Counted from the first letter of the stretch, positions 20,514 to 33,059 are shown. The stretch is DNA of 64,000 bases from Arachis hypogaea (GCF_003086295.3 NC_092052.1:14724346-14788345); one strand, 5' to 3'. Translations and numbers: made by a program. The notes: generated from the sequence alone by a model not told the origin.

Positions 20514-22131
20514 TGATGGGTTGGAACCAAAATTCCAACACCTAAACTTGATGGATATTTTGGAAAACGAATTCCAATCACCTAAAACTCACCGGCAAGT
20601 ATACCGGGTCGCATCAAGTAGTAAAACTCACTTAGAGTGAGGTCGATCCCACAGGGATTGATGGATCAAGCAACTTTAGTGGGTGATTAGTTTAGTCAAG
20701 CTAACATTGAGTGAATTGTGTGAAGTTGATCAACAGAAAGTAAATTGCAAGGAATTTAAAAGATGCAGAAAGTAAAATTGCAAGTAACTTAAAGAACAAG
20801 AAAGTAAAATAGTTGAAACTTAAATTGTAAGAAATGTAAATTGCATCAAAAGTAAAGGGGGTTGGGTGCTGAAAATTAAAGAAAGCAATAGATCAAGCAA
20901 CTGGAAATTTAAATTGCAGAAAATGTAAATGTGCAGGAAATTAAATCAAGCTCAATGTGAACAGAAATGTGAAAGTGCAGAATGCAGGAAAGGAAATTAC
21001 AGAAAAGTAAACGTAGCAGAAGAAAAAATCAGCAAGAAGACTTAGATCAATTTTTAATTCTCAAAGAGAAACTAACAATTTCAATGAAATAGTAAAAACA
21101 GAAAGGAAGCCAAGAGCTCACTTGCTCTCAAGATCAAAACAGAAAGGAAATTGAAGAGGAATGAAACAGAAAGTAAAATGCAGTTTAATTGCAATAGCTA
21201 AAGGAAAAGTTGAAGATCTCAGGGGTGGAGGAGACTAGAAAATAAGTGTAGATCTCAAGTCCTTCCTTGATCCAACAAAGAACAATTGCAAAAGAAGCAG
21301 AAGAACAAATTGCAGAAGAAAATAGAGAAGAAAGTGGTAAAGACAATTTAGATCCAAATCACAATTCCTTGAAATAATGCAGAAAGTAACAAGAGAGATC
21401 TTAGATCAAGATTGAAACAGAATTTCTTCAATTCTTAATCCAAGATTCAAAACAAAAAGTAAAAAATACAAAAGCAAGAACAAGGCCGAGAGAACTCAAC
21501 TCTCAATCCCAATTCCCCTTAGTGCTCTCTAGTAAAGCTTGCCTAATACATGCATGCTTTACCGTAAAGCACTCTTTTATTTATCAATCATGCATGCATG
21601 TATAATGTTTTAATTAATAAAGCCAATTGCATTAACGTTGAAAGGGCCTGATATGTTCTTTAGCCAATGCATGCTTTTATTGGCTTTATCAATTAATTCC
21701 AATGCATTAACGTAGCATTCATTCTTTAATGGTCAAATGCTTTATACATGCATTAATTTTTATTAGCAATGCTAATTAATGAACTTGAGCGTTCATTCAT
21801 GTAATGCCATGATTCATTGGTTTGAATGCATGCATAAGGCATATATATTATGCCATGACTTTATGGTAATGGGCCACGCTTTTAAAAGTGTGGCCTAAGG
21901 TTCCAAAGCGTGCTCAAACTTTAAAGCATGTCCCAAAATTCTTCTTTTCTTCTTTTTAGTTTATTTTGTACTCTTTTGCTTCTTTTTCTTCTTATTTCCT
22001 ATAAAATTTATAAAATCAAAAGATCAAGGAAATATACCATTTAAGTACAAAAGTATTCATTATTCAAGCACAAATCATCAATTTCTTGTATGAATAAGCA
22101 TAGAAAAATATGACATGGTGACATGTCATCA
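20514..22131 (-). repeat. 5' LTR of element D
   Basis: Plus-strand right copy, 1618 bp, ends TGATGGG...GTCATCA. Carries the ~35 bp missing from the other copy. Confidence 0.9.
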
Positions 22132-22136
22132 ATGTT

Positions 22137-24250
22137 TTTTCATAATCTATACAGGGCCTTTGTGAAAAACCTTGTGCCATAAGTCGAGCTTTGTAGCACA
22201 CAACTTTATTTTTCTCATTTTGTTTTCTCAAAAATACCCATCTGTATCCAACAGGTTTTACATCTTCTGGTGTACGGACTATAGGTCCAAAGACTTCATG
22301 TTTTACAAGTGAGTCTAGTTCAGCCTTCATAGCTTCTTTCCATTTTGGCCAATCATTTCTTTGTCGACTGTTCTTGGCTCAAGATCCTTACTTTCATGCA
22401 TGATATTTAATGCCACATTATAGGCAAATATTTTATTGACAATTGTCTTATCTTGGTCCCATTTTTCTCCTGTAAAGACATAATTTATCGAGATCTTGTC
22501 ATTTTTACAATTTTCAGGTACCTGAACGTCTTCTGACGTCAAAATTATATCAGAATTTTAGACAACTGCAGGTGTCTTTACTTTATCTTTTTCAACAGGA
22601 ATAGTATTTACCTCTTTTTTTCTGAGGATTTTTGTCTTTGGAACTAACAAGTCTAGCACGCTTCTGGCGTGAATTTGTTTCAGTGGCCACTTGTCCAACT
22701 GGGACATCAATTCGAATTAGGGTATTTTTCGCTGGTATACAAGATTTAGTTATCCTCTTTGTATCGAAAAATACATTAGGAAATTCATTTGCTATCACAT
22801 TGCCCTGATCGAGGATCTAAATGTATCAAGGATGGTGCATTCCAGTTAAGTTCCTTTTCAGGAAGCTTATTCTCTCCCTCTAATGTTGGAAATTTTGATT
22901 TATCAAAATGACAATCCGCAAATCAGGCTTTAAATACATCTCAGTTTGTATTTCAAGATACCTCACTATAGAGGGAGAATCATATCCAATATATATCCCA
23001 ATTTTCTTTAGGGTCCCATTTTGGTGCGAGAAGGTCGTGTAATGGGAATATATATTGCACACCCAAATATTCTTAATGAAAAATATTTGGCTGCTGGCCA
23101 AAAGCTAATTACATAGGAGAGAACTGATGATAACTTATTAGCCTCAAACGAATAAGTGTTGCGGCATGTAAAATAGCATGCCCCCAAGTCGAGGTTGGGA
23201 TATTTGTTCTCATAAGTAAGGGTCTAGTAATTAATTGGAGGCATTTAATAAGTGATTCTGCTAACCCATTTTGTGTGTGACATGAGCTACTGGATATTCA
23301 ACACTTATTCCGTTATCCATACAATAAGCATCAAAAGCTTGGAAAGTAAATTCACCAGCATTATCGAGACGAATTGCTTTGATTGGATTTTCTGGCAAAT
23401 GTGCTTTTAATCGAATAATTTGAGCAAGTAATCTCGCAAACGTCAGGTTGCGAGAAGACAATAAGCACACATGTGACCATCTTGAAGATGCATCTATTAG
23501 GAGCATAAAATATCTAAAAGATCCACATGGTGGATGAATAGGTCCACATATATCGCCTTGAATCCTTTCTAAGAATTCAGAGAACTCAAATCCAATATTT
23601 ATTGGTGATGGCCTTAAAATTAGCTTTCCTTGAGAACATGCAGCACAACAAAATTTACTAGATTTAAGAATCTTCTGGTTCTTTAGTAAATGTCCATGGG
23701 AGTTTTCAATAATTTTCTGCATCATGGTTATTCTCGGATGACCCAGTCGATCATGCCAAGTTATGAATTCATTTGGGTTAGTAAACTTTTGGTTTACAAT
23801 GGCATGTGATTCAATTGCACTAATTTTGCTATAATATAACCCATATGAAAGTGAGGGTAACTTTTCTAATATAACATTTTTATTTAAATCATGAGTTGTG
23901 ATACATAAGTAAGTTGTGATACATAAGTACTCATGATTTTCCTTATTCATTATTTCAATATGATATCCATTTCGGCGAATATCTTTAAAACTTAGTAAGT
24001 TCCTTAGAGACTTAGTAGACAATAGTGCATTATTTATTATGAATTTTATTCCTCTGGAAAATAAAATTATAGCTCTTCTGGAGCCTTCTATCACATTGCT
24101 TAAGTCAATAATAGTATTAACATATTCTTCTTTTGGCACAAGATGGGTACAATATATATTACTTTTGAGAATAGTATGCGAACTTGCACTATCCGCAAGG
24201 CAAACATTTTCAAAGACAAATAATAATAATAATAAAATGAGTAGAAGTAT
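22137..24250 (-). pseudogene. Protease, integrase and RT N-terminus remnant of copia element C
   Basis: Broken frames homologous to element B. From the 5' side: protease region near 24190 (LADSASSH type), integrase zinc finger (WHDRLGHPRITMMQKI ... CCAACSQGK) and core (IQGDICGP, IDASSRWSHV, IRLDNAGEF) in 23261-24139; the linker in 22327-23101; and the RT start (VGYRWVFLRKQNEKN ... RLMAQGFSQR) at 22137-22330. Stops and frameshifts separate these pieces. The RT is cut by element D right after IDYEK and resumes at 15877. Confidence 0.85.
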
Positions 24251-24795
24251 ATGCGCATAAAATTATTTTTCTTGATTGAAAATATTTTTCTAAGAAGTAT
24301 AGTATATATTAAAAATTTTATTATTATTATCTTGGTACATTCAGTAATTTTAAAATTCATAAACATTATTTATATTCATTGTATTTGAAATTCAAATGCA
24401 TAGAAAATAAAATTTAATAAAAAGTTTCTTACATTATTTATTTACATGAGTATTTAACAAACTCACATATTAAAAGGAATGCATCCTCTCAATTTTTTTT
24501 AATAATTGAGAGAGCAAAATGTGATTTTTTACCATTAATTTTATAAGTAGGATCAAGAATAAATATGAGAGAGAGAGAGCAATGAAGGGTTAGAGATCAC
24601 ACTTTACACTCAATTTTTTTTAACAATTGAAAGGATCCATTCCCCATATTAAACTGTTTCATCATTGATCAAATGACCAATATTTCCTTTAAGATCCTCA
24701 AAAAAATCAGATACATCATAATGAGTGGTGGAATTTTCAGCAACATCATTTAAAACAAAATTTATTTCCTTTCCTTTGTCGTCCTTTTTCAAATA
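24251..24795 (-). other. gag-pol spacer of element C, with an extra AT-rich block
   Basis: The part at about 24190-24440 aligns with the non-coding spacer between gag and pol of element B (35730-35995). 24470-24660 is an additional block with two 'actcaattttttttaa(t/c)aattga(g/a)a'-like repeats. No frame of note. Confidence 0.5.
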
Positions 24796-27700
24796 TGTAA
24801 AACCCGGTTAATTAATGACTAATTAACCCATAAATTAGAATATATTCCAGAAAGTAAGAAATGAGATCTTTATGGTTTAATGTAATAGAAAAAATTAAAA
24901 TGAGAATTTTGACACAAATTTTAAAGAAATCGGCCCAAGATTGAGCCGAACGGGCCAAACCGGGCCAACCGGACCCATATTGGGCCAAGGCCCAGCCAAA
25001 CCCTCTTTTAATTAGAGAGCTCAGCACTCTCTCTCCTCTCAAACAACACACACACGCTAAAAGGGAGGGGGAAACATGAAACCCTTGTTCCAAATCATTT
25101 CAAACTTCCATTGATCATAACTTTTGATCTGGAGCTCCGATTGACGCATCGTTTGCAGTCACGCGACCGCGGAGTTAAGCTCTACAAAACCCACACATTT
25201 ATTCTTGAGGTAAGCCATGATTTCAATTCGGTTTCCTCAGCCCTTAATTTTGAAAGTTTGGTGGGTAAAGTGTTGAGATTTTGAGTTTTGATATTATAGG
25301 ATCCAATTAATTTGAAGAGAAGACTTGTTCTTGCCTCCTTAGTCCTTGGGTAAGGTAAGAGATCTCAAACCCTAGTGAAAATTCTGAGTTAAGGTAATTG
25401 GGTATTGAGTTATTGTGTTTGGATGTGATAATTGTGGTTTAGGTAGTATATATATGTGTGTATTGGGGCTTGATTGATGATTTTGGAAAGCTTTGGAGTG
25501 GAGCAATAAGCTTAAAAATCTGTTGGTGAAGTTTTGGGACCTTGAAGGTTGAATTTGGAAGTGTTCCGGGTTGAACGGGAATCGCCCAACGTATGGTTTT
25601 GGTTTTCTTAATCTAAAATATAATGTGGTTGTGAAAACGTAGGTTAGTGACCGTAGGATAGGATTTTGAAATGTTGATGTAGTTGTTGGATGATTTGGAT
25701 TGGGTTGAATATATGAATAATGGTTGAATGATTGTGAGTGGTGTTAATTGTTGGTAAAGTATGTAATGTTGTAAGTGAGGTAGCTTGATATGCTTAATTG
25801 TTGGTAAAATTGAGGCTCTTGTTGGTGAGCATGATTTGGCATGTGGTATGGACATGTATATGTGTATGTGTAGTGGTTGGTAAAATTGAGTATTTGTTTG
25901 GAAATTGAGATATGAAATGTTGATTATGACTTGAATTTATTGAATTGAGATTTGGTTAAATATAGAAGAATTGGTGGGTTGAGTTTTGGTTGGTTTTGAA
26001 TGAATTTGGAAGTGTATGTTTTAGAAATTGGAAATTTATGAGCTTTGGTAAAAATAAAATTTTGATGAACTTCAACAGATCACATCTTGAGCTATTGTTT
26101 TTGGAATTTGATGATTTTTATATCAAATGAAAGATAATTTCATAAGCTTTAAAATGGTTTAAATTTGGTAGAAATCTGAATTTTGGGGAAGGAGATATAA
26201 TTGTTGAAAGTTTGGGCCTGAAATCTGAATTCTGCAAATTCTACAGAATTTGTGATTTCTGGTTTGTGTGTGCACGCACAGCCCTGTGCGCATGCACACA
26301 CTTGTGCGTACGCACACACAGGGAAGTGGCTGCTGTTGGAAGCGCTAGCACGCCCTGTGCGTGCACACGATCAATAAGGTTTTTGCAAGTTGTGCGTGCG
26401 CAACTTCAAGATTATAAACCCCCATTTTTATCCTTTAAATCTTAAATCAATGTAAAATACCTAGTGAATGAGAGATAGCTAGGGAAGGGGATAACTTGTG
26501 GATGAAGAAAGGGGATATAATGAGGAGTTACGACTGATGATGATGTTAGGAGTTGTTGAGGAGGACGGTGGAGTGTGGTGTATGATATGAGCCGAATGGC
26601 TGCGTATGAGATGAGCCAAATGGCAGTGTGAAATGATGGTTTGTGGCTGGTTATGAATTATGATTTTTAGGCGGATGGCTGAGATAAATGTTAATGTATG
26701 ACTGAGAATGAATGCATATATGTTGAATTATTGATATTGTAATTGTTGCACTCCACCTATTTGAGATACGAGTTTTTCTGGGTGAAAGCAGTGGCTAGCC
26801 ACCACGTGCTCCAGGTGGAGACTCGATACTCTGCTGACCCTATGTCGCAAGTGTCACCGGACACTGTGAAAGTTCTGGATGAGCTCGCCCCCGTGAATAT
26901 ACACCAGTGAGGGTGTTGGATATGAATTATGATTATGTTTGTGGATAACCCGAGTTGGGGATGCGTGACAGAGGGACAGTCCAATGGTTAGCTACCAGGA
27001 CTTGTCGGGTTGGCTTTATAACCGACAGATGAGACTCATCAACCACTAGGACAGACATACATCATATGCATCTTATGTGAATTGTTTGGAATGCCTAGTT
27101 GGTTGCATCATTACTTGCTAATTGTCTAACTGCCATATCTTTTTTCTACTTGTGCATTTTCTTGTGTGATATACTTGTGTTTGCATATCATTACTGTTGG
27201 CGGTTGGGAGGTTCGAAGGATTTAGAAAGAGGATATTTAGTTAGACTAAAGATCCTTAGTTAGTTGCCTATTTCCACTTTCTCATGGTTTAGTTATATTT
27301 ATACACTTTGATTATAACTTGGAGTTCTAGGATTGCCTTTGGCTTTCCCAGGACATTACATGTTAGATATTTGGGTACTGTTACCATGCTAAAAACCTCC
27401 GGTTCTCACCCATGCGGATTTTGTGGTTTTCAGATGCAGGACGTGAGGCTCCTCGCTGAGGCGTGCTGGAGGCTTCTGTTTTGGCAAAGATCCTTAGCTC
27501 TCGGGGCTTTATTTTGATTTTATGTATTTGCTTAGATACTTATATTCTCCACTGTTTATATATATACTGTATTGACTCCTCTTGGAGGTTATTTTGGAGA
27601 AACAGGTCCTCTATATTGTCTTTTGGGTAGTTCCCTTATATATGTATGTATACTTCTATGCTCAGACCGGTTATCTTCGCAAACCGAGTTCTGAGTCTTG

Positions 27701-27956
27701 ATATCTGTATTTTTGGCACTCTCTTATATATCTTCTCGTGTTAGCTTATCCTTTATCTGTTTTGTTTACGTTATCGATCAGAGTGTTGCGCTTTTCAATT
27801 TGACGGTTTTGATTTACTCCTTTTTCTTCAAAGGCTCCTAGCTATAAGCATTTTTCACACTACTATATGTACTGAATTTTATTTTTAGAGGTCGTAATAC
27901 CTCGCCACCTCTGTTTTATGACTTAAGCATAAGACTCTGTGTGGTAGGGTGTTACA
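24796..27956. mobile_element. Solo LTR E (3.16 kb) inside element C
   Basis: Starts TGTAAAACCC and ends GGGTGTTACA; read on the minus strand it begins TGTAACACCCTACC, a start I associate with plant gypsy (chromovirus-type) LTRs. Flanks AAATA (24791-24795) and AAAGA (27957-27961) form a 5-bp target duplication with one mismatch, and removing the element rejoins copia gag sequence as in element B. No internal coding region or second LTR is present, so it is a recombination product. It is clearly related to solo LTR F at 56332-59432 (shared 'atgcag(g/t)(a/c)cg...gaggt', 'ggtcgtaat(a/c)tcgccacctct', 'cttaagc(a/g)taagact'). Confidence 0.85.
26263..26403. repeat. Alternating purine-pyrimidine palindromic words in LTR E
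   Basis: Several GTGCGYGCAC-type words (GTGTGTGCACGCACA, TGCGCATGCACACA, GTGCGTACGCACAC, GTGCGTGCACAC, TTGTGCGTGCGCAAC) in 140 bp. LTR F has a related, more decayed cluster at 57755-57930. Confidence 0.75.
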
Positions 27957-27961
27957 AAAGA

Positions 27962-28840
27962 TGCTTGATAAAGATCGACTAGGTGCCTTGGTGTACGAAA
28001 GGTACGCGACCAATGGCCCTTTCCTCCACAACGGAAACATTTATCCTCTGTTGATTTATTTTTCCCATTGTTTCTTTCTTTATCCCACTTTTGGTGAGAT
28101 CCTTTCTTGTGAACATAATTCTTCTTCCTTCCATAATTTTTTTTTACTAAAACCTTACCATTTACCTCTTCTAGGGTAACGATTTGCCGCATTTGCTTCA
28201 GGAAATGGGGTAGCACCAGCTGGACCCGTTTCATGGTTTTTTAAGAGCAACTCATTGTTACGTTCAACAATAAGAAGGCAAGAAATTAGCTCAGAATATT
28301 TTTTAAATCTTGTTTCTCAATACTATTGCTGTAGGAGCACATTCGAGGTATGGAAGGTTGAGAAAGTTTCCTCTAACATGTCATTATCAGTTATCTTTTT
28401 CCCACATAATTTCATTCGTGAGGTGATTCGAAATATTATTGAATTATATTCACTTATGGATTTAAAATCCTGTAGACGCAAGTGCGTCCATTCATATCGG
28501 GTTTGAGGAAGTATCACTGTCTTTTGATGATTATACCTTTCTTCAAGGTCTTTTCACAGATTTGCAGGATCTTTTAATGTGAGATATTCATTTTTCAATC
28601 TTTCGTCAAGATGATGACGAAGGAAAATCATGGCTTTGATTTTATCCTTCTGGGATGTATTATTTTCAACCTTAATGGTATATATCTCCAAGATCCATTG
28701 AATCAAGATAGATTTCAGTATCTAGTATCCATGATAAATAGTTGTTTCCAGATATATCAAGAGCATTAAATTCAAGATGAGAGAGTTTCAACATAATAAA
28801 AATTTGTTACCTGAGTCTTCTTAAAATTTTATTAGAGTCT
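27962..28840 (-). pseudogene. gag remnant of copia element C
   Basis: Frames at 28323-28517 (RYEWTHLRLQDFKSISEYN, MKLCGKKITDNDMLEETFSTFH) and 27923-28234 (KKNYGRKKNYVHKKG and the zinc knuckle CFRCGGKGHWSRTF, last Cys replaced by Phe) match gag of element B. The N-terminal part at 28520-28800 is broken. The C-terminal end continues at 24795 beyond solo LTR E. Confidence 0.8.
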
Positions 28841-28856
28841 CGTACTGATAACGTAT

Positions 28857-29229
28857 TGTAAAATAAATAAAGGAAGAGAAATAAATATAAAATAGAGAAA
28901 TATAAATATAAGACTCTAGTATTAATGTTTAACAATACTATTATCTCACTATAATAGAAGTAATTTATATATTTACTAATATTATATATGTAGTAACACA
29001 TACTCAAAAAAAGAGAAAAAAGAGAGTTTATATATGTATAAGAAAGAAGAATATTTTTGTTTTATTGTTTATGTAATCCTTTGCCTCAATTCATGCTTTT
29101 ATAGGCGTACAAAATTTACTTTTCAAACGTCATTAGTTTTGTTTTATCATAAAAACTTATTCTTCTCAACATAAAAAAGTTGAGTTGCTCAAAAATAGAC
29201 ATCCATTTTTATTCATCCTCGTCACAACA
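28857..29229 (-). repeat. 5' LTR of copia element C
   Basis: 373 bp, plus-strand ends TGTAAAAT...CACAACA. Partner of 13897-14337. Confidence 0.82.
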
Positions 29230-29234
29230 CATTT

Positions 29235-29576
29235 TTCTCTTTTTTCTTTTCCAGCGAGAAGAATTTAAACTTTTTTTATTATATATTTCTTTTTAAATGG
29301 TTAAATAATTAACATCACCCAATTATAAGCATGGAAAAAAAGGTACTGGCCACCCATAATTCCTCTATAAGTATGTCTAATTCATAGTTTATGGACTAAA
29401 CAAAGTTGAATAATAATATGGATCATTCCAACTCAACATTGCATTGGAATATGAATTTAGATACTCTAATCTCTTGTTAAGAGGATATCTTCAAATGACA
29501 AATTTCAATGACTAATTAGTCCATTAATAAAAAAAATGACAAATTATTCTTATAATTATTTAATTTATATATGATT
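29235..29576. other. AT-rich intergenic sequence
   Basis: No coding frame or delimited repeat seen between the end of element C and the direct duplication. Confidence 0.4.
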
Positions 29577-30690
29577 TTATTATTTATAAAATTACAATTT
29601 ATTACCATAATATGGACACTTTACATTTTATAAATATGACTTGTACTCATAATTAATAGTTGTCTAAAGAATTATAAAATAGTATGTACATATAAAAAAT
29701 AAATTATTAAATTAAACATTATATATTTATATATAAAATTATAAATATATATTATTTAATTTATTTTTAACGTATATTTTATGTTTCAATTATATATTTT
29801 ATATGAAAAATTGTTTGATGGCTAATGTTTATATATACGCAACAAAGTTGAAAAGTTATATATATATTCTAAATTATTTTTACAATAAATTTTTCATTAT
29901 CAACGTAAATAAATTAATGAGGATAACATGAGTAACAAGATTATTACGATATTAAATTTGGGAGGGCAATATCACTCTCTTAAAAATAAATATAAATTCA
30001 TCTATAAAAATTAAAATTAGATGAACATTTAAATTTGTAATAATTTTTATATAAACAAAATGGGCGTCAATTTATATTTTTATATAGATATATATATTAA
30101 ATTGTTAAAAATCAATTTAATATTTTTAGTCCGAAACAAAAATTATTGAAGATCATTTTGCAGCACTCATCATGTGTGTCAAAAAGAAGTAGTTTTTTTT
30201 ATAACATTAGGAGCGAAATTCGAATGCACAATTTTTAAATAAATATAAAAAAAAATTATAACATTTGAATTATAATTTATTGATAAGTGTTTTGTTATTT
30301 AATATACAGTAATGTTTGGAATATCATTTTCAACAAGGCTCCCAATTTTTTTTTTTTTTTGTTTCAGGCTAAAGAAATGCACTATTTTATTCATGAAAAC
30401 CTACCATTGCAATTTAGTTTTTCAAAATTAGATTAATTTATCAGTGGTTTAGCTAATATGCATTTACGGATTAATAGAAAATATATAAAATTTAAGTTTT
30501 TAATATTTTGATTATATATATATACACTAAAATACAAAATATAAAAAACTAATATTAATTTTAATATGTGAGATTTATAAAATTCATTTATTAATTAGAT
30601 TTTTTAACTGAGAGCCAAAATCATCAATCCCATAAACTAAAGTTCAATTTTCAAAATTTTAAATACATTTTCAAGTCAAATAAAAAAAAT
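29577..30690. repeat. Direct duplication, copy 1
   Basis: Non-coding AT-rich block repeated at 33060-33870. Landmarks: 'atttataaaattacaatttattaccata' at the start, 'aatgaggataacatgagtaacaa', 'aatttgggaggg(c/t)aatatcactctctta', 'ggctaa(a)gaaatgcactatt', 'cagtggtttagctaatatgcatttacg'. Copy 1 has about 250 extra bases near 29610-29860. No open frame. Confidence 0.8.
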
Positions 30691-30942
30691 TAAAATTAAA
30701 ATTCTCACTTTTTTTTTTGCATTTTTCTCTGTAATTTTCATCAGCCTCTATTGTTGTTACCAATAATATCTATCGTGGCCACGGTCATTGTTCACCGCCA
30801 CTGTCCCCTCATGTGCCGCCGTGGGTAGATGTTTTGTGAGTTCTCTCTCATCTTTGACTTTTTTTACTACTATCAGTTTTTATTATCGTTGATGTCATAT
30901 TAGTTAATAACACGACTAAATTTTTATAGTGGTCATTCAGAT

Positions 30943-31203
30943 TGACGTCATACACCAAAATTGTTTTTGAGATTTTAATTGTACTAATTACGTTCCAAAG
31001 ATTGAAAAAATTATATCAGATTAGTTCTTGATTCGTTTTTCGTTAACGATGCGCTAACGTAACTTGATAACGTGGATATTTGGTGACACGTGTCACCTTA
31101 TGGTTTAGCCACGTATAACAGTATGATGACATGTCGGTCAACGACACATGGCATGCTAACATGGATGGTTATGCCACGTGTCACAATGCTATTTGTCCAC
31201 GTG
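30943..31203. promoter_or_regulatory. Cluster of TGACGTCA and G-box (CACGTG) sites in the left TIR of H
   Basis: TGACGTCA at 30943-30950, a 16-bp palindrome GGTGACACGTGTCACC at 31082-31097, and CACGTG at 31175-31180 and 31198-31203. The right arm keeps one G-box at 32437-32442 and decayed forms of the others. These are known bZIP/bHLH target words; use in vivo is not shown. Confidence 0.5.
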
Positions 31204-31499
31204 TTATCTACTATGTCATCGTTACATGTGCACCAAATTGATCCCTTACTTTGCATCAAATAACTCATTTTAGTCCCTGAAATTGAATGTCGTGCACTAA
31301 ATTAATCCCTTCATCAGTTTTTTTCTCATTTTTTTATAAATTTAAAATTCTCAATATTTTTTTATACACTAATTTTAATTATATTTTTTATTATACAAAT
31401 TTTTATAATAGATTTTTTAATTAATAATTTTAATTTGTATCATTAGAGCACATGTTAACTAAAACTAAAATTTTATTATTGCCTCTTGGGTTTACTTGT

Positions 31500-31960
31500 A
31501 TCTATTTTAATACTGTTCAAGTCATGGTTATAATAAGTACTTATATTGATTAATAGTGTAATATATGAAAAAGTCGCCTAACTAAATTATAGATAAAATG
31601 AATTATTATAATTGACAGTATAAATCTATCTTATTAATTTAGTAAGAAGTCAACTATATGAGAAATCGGACATTCTTAAAATGAATGGGAATAACGAACT
31701 TATATGAGTTAACAAGTGCCTTATCAAGTATTCTTAAAGGAAAGTATGGGGAGCCAATGAAATATTTGTACAATAGAGGTTTAGGGAGTATTAGAAATAT
31801 AATCATTAGTGTTATCTTTCACATTAGCGTAAGCTTATGGGATGAGTGATATCATGACATGGTATCAGAGCTCTAGATCCGAAAAGTTAAGAGTTCGATC
31901 CTTGATGAACCCCAAATCAGCTTGACTCATTCTTAAAATATTTATTAAAGTGTTAAATAT
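31500..31960 (+). repeat. Unclassified repeat with a tRNA-Met primer-like word
   Basis: Contains TGGTATCAGAGCTCTAGATC at 31860, the word used as primer site by many plant LTR elements, followed by 'gttaagagttcgatccttgatgaacccc'. No LTR pair was found. Possibly a TRIM-type or otherwise degraded retroelement piece captured inside H. Confidence 0.35.
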
Positions 31961-33059
31961 TAAAAAAATTGTATTAAAGAATATTATTATACTCTTAATT
32001 TACACTCTTTACTAAATCAATATCTCACATAATTCTTTTAATAAAATATTGTAAAAAAATTGTATAATTAAAACTAAAATTTAAAAAATATTTTATAAAA
32101 ACACTTGTATTTAAATAACTTGTGAAAAAATAAAATTAAAATTAGTGTATTCAAATATACAATGAGAATTTTAAATTTATAAAAAAAATGAACAAAACTT
32201 ATGAAGGGACTAATTTGGTACACGTCGTTTAATGCAAAGTAAGGGACCAATTTGATGCACATGTAACGATGACGTAGAGGATGACACATGGATAAATAGC
32301 ATTGTAACACATGACATAATCTGACATGTAGCAAAATAGCATTGTGACACATGGCATAATCATCCATGCCAGCATGTCTACGTGTCATTGACCGACATGT
32401 CATTATACCGTTATACGTGACCAAATCATGAAGTGACACGTGTCACCAAAAATTTACGTCATCAAGCCACGTTAGCGCGTCGTTAACCAAAAATGGATTA
32501 GGAACTAATATGATGCAATTTTTCTAATCTCAAAGACATAATTAATGCAATTGAAATCTCAAAAACAATTTTAGTGCACGACGTCAATCTCACCACTATA
32601 AAAATTTAGTCAGGGTAACACCTCATCAGAACTTTTAGAAAATTGTCCAATAAAAAAAAAACCTTAAAATCTTATCCAAGATTTACATATATATATATAT
32701 ATATTAAAAGTGTTTTCAGTAATTTTAATTGACATAAAATTTTATAAAAATAATTTATAATATATAAAATTTTAATCCAATTGTAGAATTTTAAAAAGAA
32801 AAACAAAGATCTTATCAAAAGTTAATCAATATTATAATAGTTATTTCGGATAGAGCGATTACATCACATCTTTACCATTCAACAAGAAAAAGAAAATTAA
32901 ATATCACTATTCACACGCATATTTTCTTATCTCTTAATTTAAAAATATTGATTAATGTATATTAAAATTATTTATTTACATTGTATATAAGAATTTTGCG
33001 ATACTATTAAAAATAAGCATTAATGTTCTAAAATTAATTACTAAAAAAGTATACAGGTT

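Larger units (their letters stand above)
15883..22131 (-). mobile_element. Non-autonomous LTR retrotransposon D nested in element C
   Basis: LTRs at 15883-17466 and 20514-22131 are near-identical except for a ~35-bp loss near the outer end of the left copy, between two TGATGG words. The target duplication ATGTT flanks it exactly and joining the flanks restores copia sequence. On the minus strand the primer site reads TGGCGCCGTTGTCGGGGA, the form used by many plant Ty3/gypsy elements, and the polypurine-like site is AAGTTTGGTGTTG. The 3-kb interior has no protease, RT or integrase, only a 274-codon frame, so movement would need proteins from another element. High LTR identity implies recent insertion. 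Confidence 0.9.
13897..29229 (-). mobile_element. Ty1/copia retrotransposon C, disrupted by two LTR insertions
   Basis: Minus-strand element with its 5' LTR at 28857-29229 and 3' LTR at 13897-14337. Its coding remnants match element B (34168-40290) in order and sequence, but its LTRs are of a different type. The integrase/RT region is broken by element D, whose TSD copies ATGTT at 15878-15882 and 22132-22136 join the two halves. The gag-end region is broken by solo LTR E. Next to the 5' LTR (28840-28856) the minus strand reads CGTTATCAGTACGAGAC, like the primer site of B. No clean 5-bp duplication was found around C itself; CATTT follows 29229, but the left side has only TCTTT. It is old and inactive. 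Confidence 0.85.
30914..32611. mobile_element. Long-TIR element H (non-autonomous, ~1.7 kb)
   Basis: Arms of about 530 bp (30914-31440 and 32085-32611) are inverted copies: both begin GACTAAATTTTTATAGTGG and share GATTGACGTC, GGTGACACGTGTCACC and 'ccaatttgatg/catcaaattgg..ccttactttgca'. Flanks show TAACAC on both sides (30908-30913 and 32615-32620), suggestive but not a clean duplication, so ends may be a few bases off. The centre (31450-32080) is non-coding and contains a tRNA-primer-like word. Long TIRs suggest a MULE-type origin (inference). It sits between the two copies of the direct duplication. Confidence 0.7.

Noticed and set aside
24100..24366. 88-codon Tyr/Leu-rich minus frame
   Set aside because: AT-rich spacer of copia element C with (ATT)n; not protein-like.
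31860..31880. A tRNA gene or complete LTR element at the TGGTATCAGAGC word
   Set aside because: Only a primer-site-like word is present; no cloverleaf or LTR pair was found.
32074..32439. 121-codon minus frame
   Set aside because: Runs through the right TIR arm of element H; composition is His/Cys-rich from repeated 'catg' words and shows no domain.
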